In this document: piece after piece, positions 47,982-56,438 of the stretch | Layout: each line of letters opens with the position of its first letter | Position numbering within the stretch: position 1 is the first letter of the stretch | Source: an uncultured Bacteroidales bacterium | Lineage (GTDB): Bacteria; Bacteroidota; Bacteroidia; Bacteroidales; F082 | Assembly: GCA_946408345.1 (NCBI GenBank) | Contig: CAMJRR010000006.1 | Span: forward strand, 1-64,000 | DNA: 64,000 nucleotides | Reading direction: 5' to 3' | Position numbers and translations under genes: made by a program | Notes under the pieces: model-generated | What the model saw: only the letters and a program-made list of their open reading frames with translations | Databases searched by the model: none | Told to the model about the DNA's origin: nothing

Positions 47982-48536
47982 ATGAAAAAGGTAGTCCGTG
48001 CGGTATGGATTTGTGCCTTGTCTGGACTGGCTTTTTTGGGAGCATGCTGTTCGCAAAACGGCTTGTCACGAAAAGAACGCAGGCAACTGGCCAGAGAACG
48101 TGAGGAGATTAGGATGGAGTTGGATAAAAATCGAGGCATTGAGGTGGAAGGTCCGTTAGAGGATTTTCTTGCTCATAAAAGTACAATATATGCTCTTGAG
48201 AACAAATTGGACTCCATCAACTATCGCTTGGGCGATAGCATTGACCTTGACCGCAACGTTCGTCGTCGCCAAATCCTTCAACGCATCGATTCATTGACTT
48301 TTCTCATCGAAAACTATACGCCGGCTTGCATTTATGGTTCACCTGAGATGATGGAAGGACGTGTTGGTCGGGTAAAAGAGGAAAGAGCTATCGAAAGATT
48401 GGAGAGACTTTTGGAAGAGGCGAAAAAAGAATTGATTGTCTTTGATATTTCTGGCTTTCCTGATAGGCGAACGGAAGGTAGAGCTGCTGATGTGTTGTAT
48501 GGCAGCCCAGATGTGATACGGAGAATAAAAAGGTAA
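47982..48536 (+). CDS. Lipoprotein with YGSP repeats (rSAM/lipoprotein system, paralogue 2)
   Basis: The 184-residue paralogue of the preceding gene has the same signal layout (MKKVVRAVWICALSGLAFLGACCS) and coiled-coil body. YGSP motifs occur at CIYGSPEMMEGRV and at the C-terminus, VLYGSPDVIRRIKR; an earlier degenerate form reads EVEGPLEDF. The motif spacing and duplicated layout suggest tandem gene duplication followed by drift. It ends 1 bp before the radical SAM gene, so co-translation is likely. Function unknown; substrate of the enzyme is the working idea. Confidence 0.72.
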   Translation: MKKVVRAVWICALSGLAFLGACCSQNGLSRKERRQLAREREEIRMELDKNRGIEVEGPLEDFLAHKSTIYALENKLDSINYRLGDSIDLDRNVRRRQILQRIDSLTFLIENYTPACIYGSPEMMEGRVGRVKEERAIERLERLLEEAKKELIVFDISGFPDRRTEGRAADVLYGSPDVIRRIKR

Positions 48537-48537
48537 A

Positions 48538-49617
48538 GTGGAAATGAGTGAACGACTCGGTTTTTATAAGAAGGTAATGCTTGAGCTCAACCATGCGGTG
48601 CTGCAAAAACGTATCGATGAACATGAGCTACATCAACTTTTTTGGGAATGCACCTTGCGCTGTAACCTCAATTGCCGTCATTGTGGCTCTGACTGCCGTA
48701 TGCTTTCTGAGAAAGACGATATGCCATTTGAAGATTTTGCTAAGGTGCTTGATGAGGTTCGCACCCATCAAGACCCGTCGAAGGTGATGGTCATCACTAC
48801 GGGTGGGGAGCCCACTATGCGTAATGACTTGGCGCATTGTGGCGAAGAAATTACAAAGCGGGGCTTCGTGTGGGGTATGGTGTGCAACGGTATGTTGCTC
48901 TCCGCTGAAAAACTTGATGAGTTTGTAAATGCCGGACTGAAATCGCTGGCAGTCAGCTTCGATGGTTTTGAGGAGGACCACAATTGGATGCGTGGCAACC
49001 CTATGAGTTACAAAAACGTGCTTCGTGCCGTGGAGGCTATGAAACTGCATCCGAGTTTGACTTGGGATGTCATCACCTGTGTCAACCAGCGCACCATCAA
49101 ATATTTACATGAGTTCCGAGATTTCTTGGTTTCCTTGGGTATTCGCCGTTGGCGTTTGTTCACGGTGTTCCCTTCGGGACGCGCTGCCAACGACCCAGAC
49201 CTCAAACTTTCCAACGCACAGTTTGTTGAGATGATGGAATTCATCAAAACGACACGCTTGCAGGGCAAAATCCGGGCCGACTATGGCTGTGACGGTTTCT
49301 TGGGCAAATACGAGGGCGAGGTGCGTAACCATTACTATTCTTGTAGCGCGGGCATCAATATTGCTTCGGTGTTGGCCGATGGTTCCATCTCAGGTTGTCT
49401 CAGCATCCGCAGCGACTACCACCAAGGCAATATTTACAAGGACAGCTTTTGGGACGTGTGGCAAAACAAGTTCCAGGTCTATCGTGACCGGAAATGGATG
49501 AAGACCGACCAATGCGCCAGTTGCAAAATGTGGCGGTATTGTCAAGGCAATGGTATGCATTTGCGCGATGGGGAGGGAAAATTGCAATTGTGTCAGTATA
49601 AAATGATTACTAGCTAA
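48538..49617 (+). CDS. Radical SAM/SPASM enzyme of the rSAM/lipoprotein type
   Basis: The 359-residue protein has the radical SAM cluster motif C-x3-C-x2-C in CNLNCRHC near residue 40, preceded by another Cys (CTLR). TTGGEPTMR (the GGE motif) and VSFDGFEEDHNWMRG follow. The C-terminal SPASM-like region (about 265-355) has cysteines in YSCSAGINIASVL, SGCLSI, DQCASCKMWRYCQGNG and LQLCQY for auxiliary iron-sulfur clusters. SPASM enzymes commonly make thioether, C-C or epimer changes in peptides. Its immediate partners are the two YGSP lipoproteins. MEMSERLGFYKK is the likely start (GTG-free ATG at 48544 also possible). Confidence 0.85.
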   Translation: MEMSERLGFYKKVMLELNHAVLQKRIDEHELHQLFWECTLRCNLNCRHCGSDCRMLSEKDDMPFEDFAKVLDEVRTHQDPSKVMVITTGGEPTMRNDLAHCGEEITKRGFVWGMVCNGMLLSAEKLDEFVNAGLKSLAVSFDGFEEDHNWMRGNPMSYKNVLRAVEAMKLHPSLTWDVITCVNQRTIKYLHEFRDFLVSLGIRRWRLFTVFPSGRAANDPDLKLSNAQFVEMMEFIKTTRLQGKIRADYGCDGFLGKYEGEVRNHYYSCSAGINIASVLADGSISGCLSIRSDYHQGNIYKDSFWDVWQNKFQVYRDRKWMKTDQCASCKMWRYCQGNGMHLRDGEGKLQLCQYKMITS

Positions 49618-49632
49618 AATATAAGGCGCTTT

Positions 49633-49713
49633 GCGTCACTGCGAGGAACGAAGCAGTCTAGACAAATAAGCGTCATTTCTAGATCGCTTCGTCGTTTCTT
49701 CTCGCAATGACGG
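49633..49713. repeat. Dispersed palindrome of the GCGAGGAACGAAGC type
   Basis: Large imperfect inverted repeat in the spacer before aroK: TGCGAGGAACGAAGCAG...TCTAGA on the left, and TCTAGATCGCTTCGTCG...TCTCGCAATGACG on the right. It matches the small intergenic repeat seen in many unrelated bacterial genomes with ATTGCGAGGAACGAAGCAA. It probably forms a long hairpin in RNA. Confidence 0.75.
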
Positions 49714-49733
49714 CTACACCGAAAACAAAATAA

Positions 49734-50240
49734 ATGAATCGTATCTACATCGTCGGTTATATGGGTGCAGGCAAGACCACAGCAGCGCGACGCCTAGCCC
49801 AACGTTTGGGTTGGGAAGTTGTTGACACGGATGCCTTATTTGAGGAAAAATACAAGATTTCGGTCAGTGATTTCTTCACCAAATACGACGAACCGCTTTA
49901 TCGTAAGTTGGAATCCGAGGTGTTGAAGGAAACGGAAAACATTGAAAACGTAGTGGTTTCGACGGGTGGTGGAACGGCATGCTATTTCGATAATATGGAT
50001 TGGATGAATCAACACGGACTGACCGTTTTCTTGCGTATCAGTCCACAAGCTGCCGTTGACCGTGTTTTGCATTCACGACATAAACGTCCTTTGGTCGATG
50101 GTAAAAGCGAGCAGGAACTGACCGATTTCGTTAGCCTGCATTATGCTTCGCGGCTGCCTTTTTATGAACAAGCCAAAATCACAGTAAAAGCGGAAGATTT
50201 GGATTTGGAAGGACTAATCCGACAGATTGAAATCAAATAA
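49734..50240 (+). CDS. aroK: Shikimate kinase
   Basis: The 168-residue P-loop kinase phosphorylates shikimate with ATP. It has Walker A GYMGAGKTTAARRLAQ at about residues 8-23, the shikimate-binding DTDALFEEKYKISVSDFF, STGGGTACYFDN near residue 80, and RPLVDGK in the lid region. Length is typical. It precedes the rlmD-like gene convergently with an 11-bp gap. Confidence 0.94.
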   Translation: MNRIYIVGYMGAGKTTAARRLAQRLGWEVVDTDALFEEKYKISVSDFFTKYDEPLYRKLESEVLKETENIENVVVSTGGGTACYFDNMDWMNQHGLTVFLRISPQAAVDRVLHSRHKRPLVDGKSEQELTDFVSLHYASRLPFYEQAKITVKAEDLDLEGLIRQIEIK

Positions 50241-50251
50241 GTCTTCTGGTA

Positions 50252-51688
50252 TTAAAGTAATTCCAGCAAGCATATGTTTTCCACATGCTGTGTGTGGGGA
50301 AACATATCGACGGGTTGTACGGCCATTACCTTGTAGGCTGAATCAAGCAGTTGCAAGTCACGTGCCTGTGTGGCGGGGTTACAGCTGACGTAAACAATTT
50401 TTTTCGCACGGATTTTCAGCAGTTGCTCGACCACTTTTTCAGCCATGCCAGCACGAGGTGGATCTGTGACAATGAGGTCGGGCTGGCCGTTGGTCGTGAT
50501 GAAGTCGTCGGTGAAGACCTTGGCCATATCGCCCGCATAGAAGGTGCAGTTCTTGATGCCATTGATTTTAGCATTTACTTTGGCGTCTTCAATGGCAGCT
50601 TCCACATACTCAATGCCTACTACTTTCTTCACAAAACGGGAGAAATACTGCGCGATGGTGCCTGTACCTGTGTAAAGGTCATACATCAGTTCGTTGCCTT
50701 GCACATCGGCGAGGTCGAAGGCGGCTTTATAGAGCCTTTCCGCTTGATAAACATTGGTCTGGAAGAAAGAAACGGGGCCGATGCGGAACTTCAGGTCGTC
50801 AAAGCCCGGTCGGGGAGAGGCCATAGTTTCAATAAGGTAAGGCTCGCCTTTCAGGCATTCAAAAGGCAGGTCGTTGATGATGTCGTTCAGTTTCGGGTTG
50901 ATGACCAAAAGCAACGAGACGATTTGCGGAAAGGCCATTTCCAGAGCAGGGATGAGTTCATGGCGCACAATGGCATTTTCCTCACTGATGACAAGGATAA
51001 CCATAAACTCACCCTTTGAGTTGCAGCGAATGACGAGGTTGCGCATCAATCCTTCATGGGCGCGGAAGTTGTAATAGGGGAGATGCCGCTCCAATGTAAA
51101 CCGCCTGACAAACAATCGTATGTCGTTTGAAGGGTCGGCTTGTAGGTGACATTGCTCAATGTCGACTACACGGTCGAAAAGTTGGGGCAGATGGAAACCG
51201 AGACCTTTGCAGTATTCCTCATCATGGGTGCCAAGGGGTGCGCCGTCAGTGAGCCATTTGCGGTTCGAGAAAGTGTATTCCAACTTGTTGCGGTAGGCAA
51301 ATTGCTTCTCGCAGCCCAAAATCGGACGAATCTCTGGATATTCTATCTTTCCGATGCGGTCGAAATTGTCCTTCACCTGTTTCTGTTTGTAATAGGTCTG
51401 CCATTGGTACTCCATATGCTGCCATTTACAGCCGCCGCAAAGACCGAAGTGCTGACAAACAGGTTTCACACGCTTGCCCGACATCTTCTTGAAGTTCAAT
51501 ATCTTGCCTTCAAAGAAGTTTTTTTTACGTTTGTAAACTTCAATATCCACCACATCGCCTGGTACGCCGAAGGGGATGAATACTACGCGACCGTCTGGTT
51601 TGGCTACCGACATACCTTCAGAGCCAGCGTCGATGATTTCCACGTCTTCGATGTATTCGGGTTCTCGTTTCGTTTTGCTTCTAACCAT
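50252..51688 (-). CDS. RlmD/RumA-type RNA 5-methyluridine methyltransferase
   Basis: The 478-residue SAM-dependent enzyme of the RlmD/RlmC/TrmA class has an N-terminal TRAM domain (EDVEIIDAGSEGMSVAK). An Fe-S motif (CQHFGLCGGCKWQH) follows, then SAM-binding YDLYTGTGTIAQYFS, DPPRAGM, and the catalytic Cys in VSCNPATQARDL near the end. It methylates uridine in 23S rRNA, probably one or more of the E. coli U747/U1939 equivalents; the exact site is not readable. It lies 74 bp downstream of aroE; a palindrome is in between. Confidence 0.88.
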   Translation of the reverse strand: MVRSKTKREPEYIEDVEIIDAGSEGMSVAKPDGRVVFIPFGVPGDVVDIEVYKRKKNFFEGKILNFKKMSGKRVKPVCQHFGLCGGCKWQHMEYQWQTYYKQKQVKDNFDRIGKIEYPEIRPILGCEKQFAYRNKLEYTFSNRKWLTDGAPLGTHDEEYCKGLGFHLPQLFDRVVDIEQCHLQADPSNDIRLFVRRFTLERHLPYYNFRAHEGLMRNLVIRCNSKGEFMVILVISEENAIVRHELIPALEMAFPQIVSLLLVINPKLNDIINDLPFECLKGEPYLIETMASPRPGFDDLKFRIGPVSFFQTNVYQAERLYKAAFDLADVQGNELMYDLYTGTGTIAQYFSRFVKKVVGIEYVEAAIEDAKVNAKINGIKNCTFYAGDMAKVFTDDFITTNGQPDLIVTDPPRAGMAEKVVEQLLKIRAKKIVYVSCNPATQARDLQLLDSAYKVMAVQPVDMFPHTQHVENICLLELL

Positions 51689-51696
51689 ATTTTTCT

Positions 51697-51776
51697 TTTT
51701 TTCTATGGCCTATAGCCTGCTTTTAATTGGATTGAAGCAGGCCTTGGACCATAAGCTATGGGCTATTGGCCACTAA
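51697..51776. repeat. Palindromic intergenic repeat reaching the aroE stop codon
   Basis: Stem AGCCTGCTT/AAGCAGGCC with 12-nt loop, flanked by GGCCTATAGCC and GGCTATTGGCC arms. The right arm covers the last codons and the stop of aroE. A similar GGCCTGTTGCCCATAGC motif lies at about 1017-1033. Confidence 0.55.
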
Positions 51777-52497
51777 ATATCTCCCAAGTTTTCTTCGCTT
51801 GCTCTTCAAACATCTGCATTCCGCCAAACACCTTTGCGCCCCAAGTCTTGCCTAACTCCATGAAAGCCGTCTCCTTCGGGTTGTAAATCAAGTCGATGAT
51901 GATGTGCTTCTTGCTCAAACCTTGATAGTGCAGGTCGGGGAAGTCGTCAATCTGAGGAAACATACCTAAGGGCGTGGTGTTGATAATCAAAGAGTTTTGC
52001 CTTAAAATCTCATCGCTCAGTGTGTTGTAAGTGTAATCGCCTTTTTCGGCGCTTCTGCTGACTGTTGAGTAGGTTATGCCTTTCTTTTTCAGCACATATT
52101 GAACCGCTTTGGATGCACCCCCCGTTCCCAAAACCAAAGCGTGTTCAATTTGACGGTCTTTGATGGCTCGGTTCAACAATTGCTCAAAGCCATAAACGTC
52201 AGTGTTATAGCCTTTCAGCTTGCCCTCGTTGATTTTCACCACATTGACAGCTCCAACTTCCTTGGCCACGGCATCAATCTCGTCCAACAGTGGGATGATG
52301 GCTTCCTTATAAGGTATGGTCACGTTGAAACCGCAGAGGTCGGGATACTTCTCCATAATTTCTTTTAGTTCGTCCAACGACTTTAGGTCGAAGTGCTGAT
52401 AGAGGCAATCCAAGCCCTCATATTCGAATTTCTCGTTGAAAAAGAATCTCGACTGCGAGTGTTTCAATGGATGTCCTATGAGTCCGTAGCGTTTCAT
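51763..52497 (-). CDS. aroE: Shikimate dehydrogenase
   Basis: AroE reduces 3-dehydroshikimate to shikimate with NADPH. The 244-residue protein has YGLIGHPLKHSQSRFFFNE (substrate-binding Ser pair), GFNVTIPYKE with the catalytic Lys, KGYNTDVYGFEQLL, the nucleotide-binding VLGTGGASKAVQYVL, and INTTPLGMFP. It is the third gene of a TPR-exporter-aroE operon (6-bp gap upstream). Its final codons overlap a dispersed palindrome. Confidence 0.94.
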   Translation of the reverse strand: MKRYGLIGHPLKHSQSRFFFNEKFEYEGLDCLYQHFDLKSLDELKEIMEKYPDLCGFNVTIPYKEAIIPLLDEIDAVAKEVGAVNVVKINEGKLKGYNTDVYGFEQLLNRAIKDRQIEHALVLGTGGASKAVQYVLKKKGITYSTVSRSAEKGDYTYNTLSDEILRQNSLIINTTPLGMFPQIDDFPDLHYQGLSKKHIIIDLIYNPKETAFMELGKTWGAKVFGGMQMFEEQAKKTWEIFSGQ

Positions 52498-52503
52498 TTT
52501 CAG

Positions 52504-52998
52504 TTATTTAATTCCAAACACAGCCCCAAAGCCCAAGGTGCAAACCACTCCTACAATGATGCTAGCCAGCACCACGCCACCAATGACAGCAATCACGCTT
52601 TTCTTGAAGTCCATGTCCAAGAAACTAGCGGCGAGGGTGCCAGTCCAGGCACCTGTGCCTGGCAACGGGATGCCCACGAAGAGCAGCAAAGCCCAATAGA
52701 GTCCGCGCCCAGCTTTGGCTTGCAGCTTTTGGCCGCCCTTTTCGCCTTTTTCGAGGCACCAGTTGCAAAAGTTCCTGAAGAACTTCAGGTTGACATTCTT
52801 GCCCCATTCCAACACCTTGCGTGCGAAGAAATAGATGAAGGGAACGGGCAGCATATTGCCGATGGCGATGATGATGTAGCTCCACAATAGGCTGAAATCG
52901 GGGTTGGCCGTGTGGATGCCGTAAGCTACAGGGATGGCACCACGCAATTCAATCAGCGGCACCATGGCGATGAGAAAGATATAGATGTAATTCTTCAT
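52504..52998 (-). CDS. Small multidrug export-like membrane protein (Sm_multidrug_ex)
   Basis: The 164-residue protein has four to five hydrophobic helices and the family start MVPLIELRGAIPVAYG, then IGNMLPVPFIYFFARKVLEW and FVGIPLPGTGAWTGTLAA. The name comes from an old link to drug export; transport function is unproven. The LELRGAIP/PLPGTGAW pair is diagnostic and may place it with the DedA-like fold. It overlaps the TPR gene by 4 bp (ATGA) and is 6 bp from aroE. Confidence 0.85.
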   Translation of the reverse strand: MKNYIYIFLIAMVPLIELRGAIPVAYGIHTANPDFSLLWSYIIIAIGNMLPVPFIYFFARKVLEWGKNVNLKFFRNFCNWCLEKGEKGGQKLQAKAGRGLYWALLLFVGIPLPGTGAWTGTLAASFLDMDFKKSVIAVIGGVVLASIIVGVVCTLGFGAVFGIK

Positions 52999-54449
52999 GC
53001 AGGATTAGTGTTGGTTTCTTGGTTCTTTTTGTGTTGTTCAATGAGTTGCAGTATGTCATTGTCGTTGGCCAATAGCTCTTTGTCGTATTCCAAGAAGTCG
53101 GGCCAAACCTCAAAGTCGGCATCCAAGGCTTGGTCAAGTGCTTCAAGCCCTTGATTGTGACAGCCTTTCACGAAATAAGCGTAGGCCAAAAGGTAGAGCA
53201 ACGATGGGTCATTGTCGGTTTGCAGTAGCCCGAACTTGATGGTGTTGATGGCCTCATCGATTTTATCTTGTTGGCCATATAGGTCGGCGATGTAATAATA
53301 GGCATCGGCATCGTTGGGCGTTTGCTCTTGAATCTTGCGCAGACATTCAAGTGCCTTGTCGTATTCCTTGAGCTTCATGTAGTCGGTGGCGATGGAGTAG
53401 AGGTGGTCGGTCTCCCATGGCTCCAATTCCAAAGCTTTTTCGAAGAATTTGATGGCCTTTCGGCTTTGGCCACGGTCGCTGAAGACATAGCCTAGTCCAG
53501 CATAGCCAGATCCTATCATTGGGTTGATTTCCAATGCTTTGTTGAAATGCTCCTCGGCAGTTTGCAGGTCGTTGAGGCGGTAGTAGCAGTCACCGATGGT
53601 AGTGTGAATCATCGAGGTCTCCACATTGTTGCGCAGGGCTTCCTCAAGGGTGTCGATAGCTTCCTTGTAGCGGCCGAGGTCGTAATATATGTCGGCCAAG
53701 TGCATATTGGTCCAAATGTCTTCGGGGTCGATGCTGAGGGCGTATTCGTATGGGTCAATAGATTCTTCGTATTGCCCCATCATACGGTAAATGTCGCCTA
53801 TGTTGCTCCACGCCTTGCTGTTGTATGGGTCTTTGTCAATCATCTCCTGAAAATAGGTGAGTGCCTCTTCTTTTCGACCCGCGCTAAGGTAGCAGCAACG
53901 AATTTCGTGGTAGATGGTGTAGTTGTCTTCTGCAAAAGGCAAGGCTTTATTATAGAATTCCAAGGCAAGGTCGAATTGCTGCATATGCTGGTATTCGTAG
54001 GCAATGGCATTGTAGAGTTCGAACTTTTCGTCCTCGTCGAAATAGGGCAGGGCACTGAAATAGTTCTCCAAAGCTTCTTCCGACTTACCCAAAACGGCCA
54101 GACAAGAGCCGAGGGTGAGGAAATAGTCCGGGTCTTGCTCATCATCGATACGTTCCAGATGTTGCATAATCTCAAAAGCCTGTTGGGCATCGTTTTCAAG
54201 CAAATATTGCCGCGCATACTTGATTTTCAGCATAGTGCTTTCTGGATGCTGTGCTATGGCCAACTCCACGGCTTGCCTCGAACGTTTCAGCTGGTTGTGC
54301 TGCGTGTAGTGATCGATTATGTATCCAAACTCTTCACTATCGAAGTAAACGGGAGTGTTCGAATTCAGCATATCCTCGTAACGCTCGATGGCAATCTTTC
54401 GGTCTTGCTCTTCTTCAAAATAGTCTTCAAAATCTTCGTCGTCAAACAT
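52995..54449 (-). CDS. Tetratricopeptide repeat protein
   Basis: A cytoplasmic protein of 484 residues without a signal peptide. About ten TPR units fill residues 60-465, for example AWSNIGDIYRMMGQYEESIDPYEYAL, DIWTNMHLADIYYDLGRYKEAIDTL and GSGYAGLGYVFSDRGQSRKAIKFFEKALELEPWE. TPR proteins are scaffolds; the partner is unknown. Its last bases overlap the small membrane protein gene, so the two are coupled. Promoter TATCTTTG is at 54472-54479. Confidence 0.85.
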   Translation of the reverse strand: MFDDEDFEDYFEEEQDRKIAIERYEDMLNSNTPVYFDSEEFGYIIDHYTQHNQLKRSRQAVELAIAQHPESTMLKIKYARQYLLENDAQQAFEIMQHLERIDDEQDPDYFLTLGSCLAVLGKSEEALENYFSALPYFDEDEKFELYNAIAYEYQHMQQFDLALEFYNKALPFAEDNYTIYHEIRCCYLSAGRKEEALTYFQEMIDKDPYNSKAWSNIGDIYRMMGQYEESIDPYEYALSIDPEDIWTNMHLADIYYDLGRYKEAIDTLEEALRNNVETSMIHTTIGDCYYRLNDLQTAEEHFNKALEINPMIGSGYAGLGYVFSDRGQSRKAIKFFEKALELEPWETDHLYSIATDYMKLKEYDKALECLRKIQEQTPNDADAYYYIADLYGQQDKIDEAINTIKFGLLQTDNDPSLLYLLAYAYFVKGCHNQGLEALDQALDADFEVWPDFLEYDKELLANDNDILQLIEQHKKNQETNTNPA

Positions 54450-54471
54450 GGTTTGTCTGGTGAATTTGGTG

Positions 54472-54479
54472 CAAAGATA
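54472..54479 (-). promoter_or_regulatory. -7 box of the TPR-exporter-aroE operon (TATCTTTG)
   Basis: Minus-strand TAnnTTTG element 22 nt before ATG 54449. Confidence 0.6.
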
Positions 54480-54510
54480 ATAAAAACTTGCGAAATCAGG
54501 CCTTGTTTTG

Positions 54511-54518
54511 TACCTTTG
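54511..54518 (+). promoter_or_regulatory. -7 box of the TPM gene (TACCTTTG)
   Basis: TAnnTTTG with TTG at 54488-54490, 20 nt upstream. The leader to the GTG start at 54541 is about 15-20 nt. Confidence 0.65.
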
Positions 54519-54540
54519 TACTTTCTAAAAAGTAGTATCT

Positions 54541-56100
54541 GTGAGAAAATTAAGCTTGATAATAATATTGATATGTTTGAATATCAATATGATGGCACAA
54601 AAAGTATGGATGGTGAGTTCTGTGCCCAACACGCGTCTGGAAAGCAATAACTTCCACGTTTCCGACCCTGACGGCTATTTGTCGGATAGCGCGGAGATGA
54701 ACATCAACAAGGCTTTGTGCGCTATCCGTGACAAGGCGGATGTCTTTGTGGTGACTTTAACGTCCATCGGCGATGCCGAGCCCAAACCTTTTGCCACTGA
54801 ATTGTTCAACTATTGGGGTGTTGGTGATGCCGATAGCAACAATGGCGTGCTGTTGTTGTTCGTTGAAGATCAACATTCCTTGGAGTTTGAGACGGGCTAT
54901 GGTGCCGAGGCAACCCTTACTGATGCCAAATGCCAGCAGATATTCACTAATGCCATTCTCCCTTTTTTTCGAGCTGGCGACTATGAAGGCGGGCTTTGTT
55001 CAGGGGTGGCAGAAATAGTGGAGGCATTTGGTAGTGAAATCCCGTTGGGGTTGAAGACTACTTTGCCGAGTGACGACAATGAAGGCGAAGGAAAGACAGA
55101 TAAAGACTTTAGCACTATCTTTGGGCTGTTTGCCTTGGTTTTGTTTTCGATGCCTGTTGTCGGCATCGTCTTTTGGGCGCGCAAGCTTAAAGATAAAAAG
55201 CGCGGCGTTTCCGTGGTCAACCCTTTGTTTGAAGAGAATGGAGTCACCTATGTGGATGGCTTTGCTACCACATGGTCGGGCTCGCCTTGGGAAGGCAAAG
55301 GGTGTCTTGGTGGTCTATTGCTTGGTTTTTCCATATTTGTCATCTTATTTATTGTCGTTACCTTTATGACCGTCCGCTATCCTGATTTAGAGGAAAATAC
55401 AATGTTCGATAGGGTCTCCATTATTACCCTATTATTGTATCTTACATGGGTTTGTTTCCGCCATAACCAACGTGTCTTGAAAATGTCCAAAATACTAGCC
55501 AAGCAGTCCATCAATCCAAGGTCGGTCTACCAGGCGGCTTTCGAGAATAAGGGCAACAGGTTGGCCACTTGGACGGCTCCTTGGTTAGGTTGGATTTACT
55601 ACCTGATTTACAAGAAACGGTTGAGTCAGAGCGAAGAATGCACATGTCCCATCTGTAGCGGTCCGATGAAGAAGTACTCAGGTTTCGGACTGCCTGAGAT
55701 TCATTTGGCAGAAGAAAGGGTAGGAGCATTGAAGTACACACCGTATCGCTGTGGCAACGGTCATTTGGTTGTTGTAAAGGAGCTCGGCAGCAAGTATTCC
55801 AAGTACAAAGCCTGCTCAAAATGTGGTGCTCATACTATGCAGTTGACTCAATCTCAGACCCTTGTCAATGCCGATTATACGCAAGAAGGCAAGAAAGAGG
55901 AAACCTATGTTTGCCAGTATTGTGGGGAGACCCTCAAGAAAACGGTGGTGATTCCTAAGTTGGTGCATTACAGCCATAGCGGTGGCAGCTATTCCAGTAG
56001 TGGAAGGAGCTATTCGAGCCATTCCAGTTCGTCGCATTCGTCGAGAGGCTCGTTCGGTGGAGGCCGTAGTGGCGGTGGCGGGTATTCTGGGAAGTGGTGA
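54541..56100 (+). CDS. TPM-domain membrane protein with zinc ribbons
   Basis: The 519-residue protein starts at GTG 54541. It has a signal peptide (LSLIIILICLNINMMAQ), then a TPM domain at about 40-165 (VSDPDGYLSDSAEMNIN, YWGVGDADSNNGVLLLF, ETGYGAEATLTDAKCQ). Hydrophobic helices follow at about 195-215, 255-280 and 292-308. The C-terminal cytoplasmic part has zinc-ribbon-like CxxC pairs (CTCPICSGPM, CSKCG, CQYCG) and a Ser/Gly-rich tail (HSSRGSFGGGRSGGGGYSGKW). It resembles YgcG-type proteins with extra zinc ribbons. TPM domains may act in membrane-protein turnover or as phosphatases; function here is unknown. Confidence 0.82.
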   Translation: MRKLSLIIILICLNINMMAQKVWMVSSVPNTRLESNNFHVSDPDGYLSDSAEMNINKALCAIRDKADVFVVTLTSIGDAEPKPFATELFNYWGVGDADSNNGVLLLFVEDQHSLEFETGYGAEATLTDAKCQQIFTNAILPFFRAGDYEGGLCSGVAEIVEAFGSEIPLGLKTTLPSDDNEGEGKTDKDFSTIFGLFALVLFSMPVVGIVFWARKLKDKKRGVSVVNPLFEENGVTYVDGFATTWSGSPWEGKGCLGGLLLGFSIFVILFIVVTFMTVRYPDLEENTMFDRVSIITLLLYLTWVCFRHNQRVLKMSKILAKQSINPRSVYQAAFENKGNRLATWTAPWLGWIYYLIYKKRLSQSEECTCPICSGPMKKYSGFGLPEIHLAEERVGALKYTPYRCGNGHLVVVKELGSKYSKYKACSKCGAHTMQLTQSQTLVNADYTQEGKKEETYVCQYCGETLKKTVVIPKLVHYSHSGGSYSSSGRSYSSHSSSSHSSRGSFGGGRSGGGGYSGKW

Positions 56101-56438
56101 GTTGGTTTAGAGTTTAGGGGTTAGAGAATAGGGTGTGTTGATTTTATGCCTTTCAATTATAATAGGTGGCGAAGTGTCTTTACAATAAGTTGCTTGTTGG
56201 GATTGCATAGGGATACCAAGCAGCATAAATGTTGTATAGAAATGTGTAGCAATGATTTCATTTCGCGCGAATATTGTTTTCTATGTGCAGGTTGGCTTGT
56301 GAGGGCGTCAAAACTCGAAAGTCAACTTTTTTGAGGCTAATTTATTCGTACAGTAGTCAGAGAGCAATTTCAAATATTTGATTCTCAAGGAAGTCTTTTT
56401 CATTTTGACACGCCCTCCTACATCTTGCCATCTCCTTG
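56101..56438. other. Intergenic region without a recognisable gene
   Basis: The first part contains a TTTAGAG-type heptamer tract (56104-56128). An imperfect inverted repeat, GAGGGCGT(GT)CAAAA, has arms at 56301-56313 and 56403-56417. A 62-codon open frame (56146-56334) has no composition or start support. I see no gene; the right-hand part may be decayed sequence beyond the HEPN remnant. Confidence 0.5.

Noticed and set aside
53547-54650. A 367-codon open frame antisense to the TPR gene
   Set aside because: It runs across the TPR gene promoter and into the TPM gene; the TPR repeats and both promoters explain the region.
56146-56334. A 62-codon open frame in the spacer after the TPM gene
   Set aside because: No promoter, Cys-rich random-looking composition, no known motif. 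Listed as intergenic.
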